Assembly (NCBI GenBank): GCA_022968985.1
Contig: JALJPK010000022.1
Coordinates: 1-48,141, forward strand
From: Pseudomonadales bacterium
Lineage (GTDB): Bacteria; Pseudomonadota; Gammaproteobacteria; Pseudomonadales; Natronospirillaceae
Length of the DNA: 48,141 nucleotides
Direction of reading: 5' to 3'
Shown here piece after piece: positions 42,078-48,141 of this stretch. A program made the position numbers and the translations under genes. How positions within the stretch are numbered: the stretch's first letter is position 1; each line of letters starts with the position of its first letter. The notes beneath the pieces were generated by a model. That model saw nothing but the letters and a program-made list of their open reading frames with translations. It was not told the origin of the DNA and ran no database searches.

Positions 42078-43739
42078 TCACCAAACTAAATTTGGATAGG
42101 TGAGTTTTAATTCATCAAGTTGTAAGAGTTGTGAATCTTCAAAGTTATTAAAAATAAAATCAATGGTCGCGTCTTTATTAACGATGTTGTCCATGCCGAT
42201 AGGTACTTGGGTTAATTGGTTATATTCCAAATAAAAATTATTTAGCAACGTATTAGTTGAGATGTTAATTTCAGAGATATTGTTAGCACCTAAATAAATA
42301 CTGTATAACAATGTATTTTGAGTTAAATCAATTTCAGTTAAATGATTAGATACAGCATTAAGTGTATCTAATTTTGTATTTTCAAGTAAATTAAGTTGAC
42401 TGATATCGTTGTTTGAAACTGATAAATATATTAATTCTTTATTATTTGAAACATCCAATGACGAAATATTATTATGTTTTAATGATAAGGTCTCAAGTTT
42501 ATTGTTATTAGATACATCAAGGCTCATTAAATAATTTTCGTATAAATACAAATAAATTAAGTTGATATTGTCAGATACATCTATGTTGATTAGTTGGTTG
42601 TCACTAATGGATAACAGTGTTAAATCAATATTTTGATTGGTTGTAATCGATGTTATTAAATTAGATTTTAAGTACAGTTCTTCTAAATGGCTACTACCCG
42701 TTATGTCCAAATCTGTTAATTGATTATTAATTAGCGTTAAAATAACTAGGTTGGAATCAGTAGGTAGAGTGATTAAATTTAAGTGATTGTTTTTGACCGA
42801 TAACTGCAATAAATTACTATTCAGTGAAAAATCTATAGTTGTCAGCTGATTATCACTTAGGAATAAAATTTCAAGATTGATATTGTTTGAAGTATCAAAA
42901 TCAGTTAATTCATTATCTTGAATTAAAATATTGGTTAATAATGGATTATTTGAAATATCTAATTCAGTCAAATTATTATTAATTGCAGAAAAATATGTGA
43001 GTTTTGTATTGGTGGAAATATCAATAAAGTCTAAGTTATTGTCAGACAGTGCAAGGTCCTCTAATAAAATATTTTTGCTAACATCAAGTTGGGTTAATTG
43101 ATTGTCTATTGCAAATAAATCGTCGAGTTTGATGTTTTTAGTAATATCTAATTGAGTTATTACGTTACTCTTTATATTTAATGTCTGAAGTTGTAAATTT
43201 GATTCTGTATTAAGACTTGAAATAGTATTGTCACTTAAAGAAACATAAGTCAGATTTTTATTTTGCTGGATATCGATTTGTGTTAAAGAATTTTCTGAAA
43301 TAATTAAGTCAGTTAGTGCAGGGTTATTTGATAAATCTATATTTGATAAATTATTTTCATGTATTCTTAAATAATATAAATCAGCAGTTTTTGATAAATC
43401 TAAATTTGAGATATTGTTGTTGCTTAATTCTATAAAAGATATTTTTGTATTGTTTGAAATATCGATGTTGTTGATGTTGTTATTTAACAAGTTTAATACA
43501 ACAAGTTCTGTAAATTGTTCAAGGCCTGTTACATTTTCGATTGCTAAGTCAGTACAGGATATTGAAACTACTTCATCAGCAAATTGTTCAGTGATGCTTG
43601 CTGATAAACAACTTAAAAAATTACTGTCATTAATATGAGTTAATGCATCTTTAGTTGTTAAACGTGCTTCAACACTTCGTGAATTATTGCAGCCTAATAG
43701 TAAAAGCAGGCTGACCCAGATTAGTCCGTATTTGATAAT
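42078..43739 (-). CDS. Leucine-rich-repeat lipoprotein with unclear start codon
   Basis: A stop-free frame codes a lipoprotein signal LIWVSLLLLLGC (Cys codon at 43691-43689), a short N-terminal domain with cysteines (LSCLSAS, SISCTD) and about twenty leucine-rich repeats of 20-21 residues (LDISNN..L..L.L.NN.L) to the C-terminus. The frame from 43490 used by simple prediction begins inside the first repeats and lacks the signal. Going upstream there is no ATG, GTG or TTG in frame: the best candidate is ATT at 43739-43737 preceded by AGGT, or an ATG at 43782 that would need one T fewer in the T6 run at 43758-43763. Bacterial LRR lipoproteins bind proteins or surfaces. No strong terminator follows. 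Confidence 0.75.
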   Translation of the reverse strand: MIKYGLIWVSLLLLLGCNNSRSVEARLTTKDALTHINDSNFLSCLSASITEQFADEVVSISCTDLAIENVTGLEQFTELVVLNLLNNNINNIDISNNTKISFIELSNNNISNLDLSKTADLYYLRIHENNLSNIDLSNNPALTDLIISENSLTQIDIQQNKNLTYVSLSDNTISSLNTESNLQLQTLNIKSNVITQLDITKNIKLDDLFAIDNQLTQLDVSKNILLEDLALSDNNLDFIDISTNTKLTYFSAINNNLTELDISNNPLLTNILIQDNELTDFDTSNNINLEILFLSDNQLTTIDFSLNSNLLQLSVKNNHLNLITLPTDSNLVILTLINNQLTDLDITGSSHLEELYLKSNLITSITTNQNIDLTLLSISDNQLINIDVSDNINLIYLYLYENYLMSLDVSNNNKLETLSLKHNNISSLDVSNNKELIYLSVSNNDISQLNLLENTKLDTLNAVSNHLTEIDLTQNTLLYSIYLGANNISEINISTNTLLNNFYLEYNQLTQVPIGMDNIVNKDATIDFIFNNFEDSQLLQLDELKLTYPNLVW

Positions 43740-43848
43740 ATTACCTAATAATTGATTAAAAAATGAATGGTAAGTGAATCATTGAATCAGAGCAAGTGGA
43801 AGTTTTAATGGTTGTTTTCAGTAATTTTGAGTTGATAGGTTGGTTAGT

Positions 43849-43904
43849 GATAGGTGGTAGGGCTAGGTGATAGGGATAGGTGATAGGGATAGGTGAGAGG
43901 TGAA
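43849..43904. repeat. 13-bp tandem repeat (ataggtgataggg type)
   Basis: Approximately four copies, with changes in the outer copies, in the gap between the LRR and serine hydrolase genes. No gene in 43783-43978. Confidence 0.75.
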
Positions 43905-43975
43905 AAAATCTTAGGCTTAGAGTAAGTGATTAATAAACAATCAATTTATGCCCACCTAATTATTTTCACTGAAAG

Positions 43976-44008
43976 CACAAAAAAGACCACTAACAAGTGG
44001 CCTTTTTT
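43976..44008 (-). terminator. Intrinsic terminator of the serine hydrolase gene
   Basis: aaaaaagaccac / gtggcctttttt hairpin with one G-T pair and a six-base loop; the minus strand reads a T run after the stem, 76 nt past the hydrolase stop. It may work in both directions. Confidence 0.75.
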
Positions 44009-44083
44009 AAGAACTAATTAGGGTCTGACTTCATACTGCTGTGAAGTATGAAGTCAAGATTTGATCCCATGTTGCAGAACCTG

Positions 44084-45277
44084 TTATAGGCTCACTTTTT
44101 CTTGTAATTTCAAATACTCATCAACATATTTAAAAATCTTATATTTACTAGGCACTTTACTAACAATAGTATTACACATTTGAACATAACCAATCTTTTT
44201 CTCAGGTGCTATCCAAAAATTACTTGTCATGGAATCTAATGACTGCCCATTATGTGAGTAAATAGTATTGTTTTTGTATGTATTAATCGAAAGGCCATTA
44301 TCATATAAACCCATAAGTGAGTTTTTAGCTTTAGATTCTGAATATTCTATTAAAAATCCATTCCAAACAGAGTCACTATCGTTTGCTTGACTAAGCACAG
44401 TCATCCATTTTGTAAAATCTTGTAATGATGTAATCACACCTGTATCACCAAAGGACACTAATGTTTCTACTAAGCTTGAATAACCTTTTGTAGAAGGTAG
44501 TCGCATATATCCTGTCGCAGCCCATTTTAATTCAGCAGATGAATTATTATGTACTGTAATATTTTCTAATTTATTGGGTTCAAAAATATAATGATTTGCC
44601 CAGTGTCTTAAGTTTTTTCCTGTTGCGACATTAACAATATCCCCTAAAAACAAATAACCTGTATTACTATAAATAGTATGAATTCCAGGTTCATAAGCAA
44701 GGGAAGATAAATTATTTAATTCTTGTAGAACCGCTTGAACAATTTGTTCATGTGTAACGGGCAATCCCACAATTAATGCATTAGTTATTTCAGGTTGTTG
44801 TGCAATGGATAGAAAAAATTTAGGTGCCATCGTTGGATCATTTACATAATCAGGTAAACCACTTTTATGTTGAATTAAATGCGATAGAGTGATTTTTTCA
44901 AACCATTTTGGTCCTTGTGGATAATACTTAATTAACTTGTCGTTTTTGTTAATTAAACCATCTTTTTCTAATCTGAATAACACAGCGGCAGTAATATGTT
45001 TACTGACTGAACCCATATTAAATTGAGTTTTTTCATCGTTTAATACTTGGTATTGGATATTAGCCATTCCGTAATACTGTTCATGAATTAATTGCCCATC
45101 ATGAATAATACCGATAGCACAACCTGGAACTTCCCCTTTAATTTTTCCAAATTCATTTTTAAAATTGGGTAATTGATTTTGTGCTTGTGCTGCTAAGATA
45201 CAACTTAATAATCCAAAGGAAATAAGTGTGTTTTTTAATAAAGAGTATTTTTTAATATTTTGTAATTGAAAATTCAT
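44084..45277 (-). CDS. Beta-lactamase-related serine hydrolase (class C / peptidase S12-like)
   Basis: A 397-residue periplasmic protein with signal peptide (ending ILAAQAQ). The penicillin-recognising motifs are S90-V-S-K93 (GSVSKHITAA), Y203-S-N205 (IYSNTGY) and H-N-G (SHNGQSLD) in place of KTG; LSHLIQHKSGLPDY is the class C-like helix signature. These features fit an esterase or D-aminopeptidase/DD-peptidase of the S12 group more than a true AmpC beta-lactamase, which has KTG. No regulator is next to it. Confidence 0.85.
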   Translation of the reverse strand: MNFQLQNIKKYSLLKNTLISFGLLSCILAAQAQNQLPNFKNEFGKIKGEVPGCAIGIIHDGQLIHEQYYGMANIQYQVLNDEKTQFNMGSVSKHITAAVLFRLEKDGLINKNDKLIKYYPQGPKWFEKITLSHLIQHKSGLPDYVNDPTMAPKFFLSIAQQPEITNALIVGLPVTHEQIVQAVLQELNNLSSLAYEPGIHTIYSNTGYLFLGDIVNVATGKNLRHWANHYIFEPNKLENITVHNNSSAELKWAATGYMRLPSTKGYSSLVETLVSFGDTGVITSLQDFTKWMTVLSQANDSDSVWNGFLIEYSESKAKNSLMGLYDNGLSINTYKNNTIYSHNGQSLDSMTSNFWIAPEKKIGYVQMCNTIVSKVPSKYKIFKYVDEYLKLQEKVSL

Positions 45278-45634
45278 AGTATTAAGATCCTGTTTATACG
45301 TTGTTTTTTATTTACAGGGTATCATATGTAGTAATCCAAATAATACCAATGTTACTTCGTTATCCACAAATTCAACAAAAGAAACTAAGTAGTGTCGTTT
45401 AGTTAAGATGTCAGGTACAACCGCCAATTCATGCTTGTTTGGTCAAGATATTATACCTGATACTCATATTTTGTCTGGATGGATCTTTTGGCTGTCTTAT
45501 CAATATGTTAGTCTTGGATATCAAAATAAGGCGGCACTTGGTGGGTTTGTTATGTGGGTTTTAAGGCCTACTATATTTATAACTATAAAATGTATGCTCA
45601 TTAATTATTTTATAATAAAACTTTTAGGGCTGAG
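45278..45634. other. Intergenic region before the DKNYY lipoprotein
   Basis: A 76-codon open frame at 45408-45638 overlaps the next start by ATGA but shows no recognisable domain, so it is left uncalled. Nothing else was found. Confidence 0.4.
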
Positions 45635-46753
45635 ATGAATTACATAAAAAAAATTAAGCTTCAATATATATTATTCGTTAATATTTTCTTATTAAATAGT
45701 TGTGTGTTAATGGGCAATGCGAGTGTTATGGTGTTGGATGCAGGGTTGATGGTAGTTGGGATTGAACCTACCAATGCTTACCAACCTTTATTTAAGCCAA
45801 AATACTCTAGCTCAGGTGGTTCGTCATACTCTCAAATCAAGTATCAGTATCCAAAATCGTACCAAGATTTTTTTTATGAATCAGAAATTTGGAAATGGAA
45901 AGATTGTACTGATTTTAAGAATAAAGTTCGGTGTGGTAGTTACGAAATTAAAAAAGAATATATATCAAAAAATAACTATAACTATTATTTAAAACATTAT
46001 GAATCAGATGTTCAAATTCTTGTAGATTCCCAGCCGGTTCAAATCGCTGCAAATTTTCTAAAAATTTCTGATCGTGTATATTTTAAAGGGCAGTTAATTA
46101 AAAATGCCAATCCTTTATACTTTGAAGTGATTTCTGATTTTTTTACGATACGAAACGATGATATATATTATTTAGATAATAAATTAGAAGTTTTGGATAG
46201 AAAATCATGGATAGTTATAATCTATAATACACAAGATATTCATGGTAAATATAAGCAATATGACCCTTTAAATTCATCTGCTTATAATGTATATAATAAA
46301 CATGATCGCTTAGGCTTAAATTATTCAAAAGATGATCAGGCCATATATTGTAAAAATAATGTCTTAACCACCGATGTTGAAAACTTTACTTATGTAGTGG
46401 GTTCTCGATATTTTAAAGACAGTGACAATGTTTACGATATGACAACATGTAATACAATCGAGCTTGATCCTAACAGTTTTGAAATAGTATGGAATGAGGA
46501 TTATGGGAGATATTCAGGCTACATAAAAGATAACAATAAAGTCATCTATACAGGAAAAGACTATAAAACTCCTAATGTTGTAATTAAAAGTATTGTTGAT
46601 CCCACATCATTTCAAATGTTGTGCTCCAAAGCACCTGGTGAATATTCTATTGATAAAATCCATGTGTATAGTCATTTAGTGATATTAAAATATGAAGATC
46701 CAAAATCATTTAAACCACCTGAAAATTGTGATAATGGTTTTGAAAATAAGTAG
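45635..46753 (+). CDS. DKNYY-family-like lipoprotein
   Basis: A 372-residue lipoprotein with lipobox LLNSC (Cys23). The C-terminal two thirds contain DKNYY-type repeats of the form y.kD...vy: YSKDDQAIYCKNN, YFKDSDNVYDM, YIKDNNKVIYTGK and YSIDKIHVYSH. Such domains occur in many Bacteroidetes and Proteobacteria surface proteins and their binding partner is unknown. The gene is followed after 182 nt by a membrane protein on the same strand; the gap holds a copy of a dispersed repeat. Confidence 0.75.
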   Translation: MNYIKKIKLQYILFVNIFLLNSCVLMGNASVMVLDAGLMVVGIEPTNAYQPLFKPKYSSSGGSSYSQIKYQYPKSYQDFFYESEIWKWKDCTDFKNKVRCGSYEIKKEYISKNNYNYYLKHYESDVQILVDSQPVQIAANFLKISDRVYFKGQLIKNANPLYFEVISDFFTIRNDDIYYLDNKLEVLDRKSWIVIIYNTQDIHGKYKQYDPLNSSAYNVYNKHDRLGLNYSKDDQAIYCKNNVLTTDVENFTYVVGSRYFKDSDNVYDMTTCNTIELDPNSFEIVWNEDYGRYSGYIKDNNKVIYTGKDYKTPNVVIKSIVDPTSFQMLCSKAPGEYSIDKIHVYSHLVILKYEDPKSFKPPENCDNGFENK

Positions 46754-46848
46754 GGGTTTAATGAATTAAGAGTGGAGGAGCTGTTAAAAACGACTTAGAG
46801 AATTTTTAGAAATTTGAGAGTCGTCATTCCTGTCGGGAGCGCTATCAC

Positions 46849-46870
46849 CCAAATGCTGTTTGTCGGACCC
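46849..46870. repeat. Copy of a 22-bp dispersed repeat
   Basis: Exact match of 22 bases with 39344-39365, and a diverged copy near 37168-37185 in the gap after the DUF350 gene. All three copies lie between genes. Confidence 0.7.
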
Positions 46871-46935
46871 AATACTTATTTCAGGGGTTTATAATGGATG
46901 GCCCCAAAATTTTGGATATGATTAAGGTTTTTTAA

Positions 46936-47691
46936 ATGTTTTTTAAACGTGTATTTTTATTACAATCGGATAGTTTTAAGTTATTAATGAAATTAAAGTT
47001 TTGGTTAATTTTATTTTTGGTTGTTAGTGTGTTTTCTTTGTTTATATCAGTTTTACTACATCAAACGTATGTTGGTTTTTGGTTGACGTATTTTTTTGAA
47101 CCAGATACAGGAGGACCCGCTAGTTTGGAATATATTAGAACAGAGCAATCAAAGCCATTCTATGGTGTATTATTCATCTATATTCTTACTTCATTTTTTT
47201 TGATTTTATTATCTTTTATAAATTCAATTTCATTTTGTATATTACAAAAAATAGATATAAAACGTACGATATTAAAAATTAATGATGTTAAAGTTTTATT
47301 TAAGGTTATATTTATCTATATATTAAATTGCATGCTTGTTTTTGTACCATTCCTTATTACCTACATATTTGGATATTCCGATATTTCTTTTAAAATTAGT
47401 TTGTTCGTTTTTAGTCTTGTATTGTTTATATTTATGTTAACGATAATCTTACAATTTAATCATTCAGAAATTTCATTAATGAATACTTATAAAGGGGTTG
47501 TTAAAGGTTTGATATTGAGTATTCCTGAACTATTGAGTCTGTTTTGTGTGGTTTATTTAATATTATTTATTTTGTATCTTGATATCTCATTTGGATGGGT
47601 ATTTTTTATTGTTATTTCTGGTTTTGTTTGGGTTCAAATAAATAGTTATTTTGTTTTTAAAAAAACCTTAGAAACCATAACGTCGGAGTGA
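46936..47691 (+). CDS. Multi-pass membrane protein, unknown function
   Basis: A 251-residue protein with about six hydrophobic segments, rich in Phe, Leu and Ile, and a polar loop of about 35 residues after the first (GFWLTYFFEPDTGGPASLEY). No domain was recognised. The ATG follows AAGG only loosely. Adjacent to the DKNYY lipoprotein on the same strand, possibly co-expressed. Confidence 0.65.
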   Translation: MFFKRVFLLQSDSFKLLMKLKFWLILFLVVSVFSLFISVLLHQTYVGFWLTYFFEPDTGGPASLEYIRTEQSKPFYGVLFIYILTSFFLILLSFINSISFCILQKIDIKRTILKINDVKVLFKVIFIYILNCMLVFVPFLITYIFGYSDISFKISLFVFSLVLFIFMLTIILQFNHSEISLMNTYKGVVKGLILSIPELLSLFCVVYLILFILYLDISFGWVFFIVISGFVWVQINSYFVFKKTLETITSE

Positions 47692-48141
47692 ATGAATAAT
47701 AAATAAACAGCTCTCAATATCCCAAACCTCAAAAATCTATTTGGCCACCCATTTTAAATGTTACTGAAGATTACAAGTTAGTAGCATTTAATTTCATACC
47801 TTTATTCAATTCAATGAATACTTGATACCTATAATATCGGTTGCCAAATTACAGAGGTTTCAACAACTACAAAAAATACTCTGCATTAAAATTTTTGATA
47901 TAGCTAAACAACCTCTCTTATCTATGCCATCTCTTCATAGCTCATTCCCGATTAAAAGGCTAGAATCATCGTTTAATGCTATATGCAATGTAGCAATAGG
48001 CAACTTTAAAAGTCCATTTTTATGGCTATGTTCTGAATTGTTGTTGCTGCTTGCGAATCCCTCCTGCGCATCTATTCTTAAATTATCATATGAAAAGATG
48101 CACGTATTATGAATATACATACTTTCAAGCGCATGCTAAAT
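47692..48141. other. Right-end region, no confirmed gene
   Basis: Two overlapping frames on opposite strands (47822-48112 plus, 47935-48120 minus) are open. The minus one has protein-like composition (NLRIDAQEGFASSNN) but no recognisable family and no ribosome binding site. It may be the end of a gene whose other part lies outside the window. Confidence 0.35.

Noticed and set aside
44084-45277. AmpC beta-lactamase and antibiotic resistance
   Set aside because: The third motif is HNG rather than KTG and the segment order fits general S12-type esterases or peptidases; no AmpR-type gene is next to it.
45408-45638. 76-codon frame overlapping the DKNYY lipoprotein start
   Set aside because: The ATGA overlap is suggestive, but there is no ribosome binding site, signal or domain, and composition is like the surrounding non-coding DNA.
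47822-48120. Opposed open frames at the right edge
   Set aside because: No recognisable family or translation signals; the minus frame could be part of a real gene, but it cannot be supported from this window.

Overview
The window is chromosomal DNA of an AT-rich gammaproteobacterium, most likely a marine member of the Alteromonadales. The left edge carries the typical gammaproteobacterial order dacA, ybeD, lipB, lipA. The rest has secreted polysaccharide-degrading and surface proteins (GH5 with PKD repeats, Calx-beta protein with a GlyGly-CTERM-like tail), many lipoproteins and many divergent LysR pairs. The genus is an inference; no rRNA, tRNA, prophage, CRISPR array or intact insertion sequence was seen.

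Layout. 1-2259 is a conserved housekeeping block on the minus strand (lipA start, lipB, ybeD, dacA). 2320-4860 holds an acylphosphatase, an ABM-fold monooxygenase, a small membrane protein and several short tandem repeats. 4888-12605 is a redox island: LysR/pirin, a decayed YcaC-type isochorismatase hydrolase, an NADPH:FMN reductase, AzoR/LysR and LysR/SDR. Its two longest convergent gaps are filled with a mosaic of small hairpin cassettes whose stems covary. 13080-16348 is a two-gene unit of a sugar-type solute-binding protein and a large lipoprotein with a perfect Thr-Glu repeat, with no transporter nearby. 16760-21680 has a lipoprotein, an NDH-2-like flavoprotein with its LysR, a pterin-4a-carbinolamine dehydratase, a COQ4-like protein and a small conserved-looking protein.

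22409-27238 encodes a 1609-residue surface lipoprotein with nine PKD domains, a carbohydrate-binding domain and a GH5 endoglucanase. 27848-32951 has periplasmic MsrA, AzlCD, a PadR/HAAS-type membrane protein pair under a double palindrome, and an orphan solute-binding protein. At about 33412 two broken genes abut: the 3' end of a LysR gene (minus) and a 5'-truncated Calx-beta surface protein (plus). 36228-39306 holds a lytic transglycosylase overlapping a DUF350 protein, a secreted unknown protein and an M28 peptidase. 39427-41578 is a TetR regulator divergent from two genes across a perfect palindrome. 42078-43739 is a leucine-rich-repeat lipoprotein with no normal start codon. The right end has a class C-like serine hydrolase, a DKNYY-type lipoprotein and a multi-pass membrane protein.

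How it fits together. The left third looks like small-molecule stress handling: quinone and azo reduction, flavin reduction, pirin, SDR and NDH-2, each with its own LysR switch. The middle and right look like cell-surface and envelope functions. The most unusual non-coding structure is the covarying hairpin mosaic at 7840-8160 and 9850-10655. The most unusual coding structures are the solute-binding protein plus TE-lipoprotein pair, the mirror-ordered PKD array, the 33412 junction and the LRR lipoprotein start.
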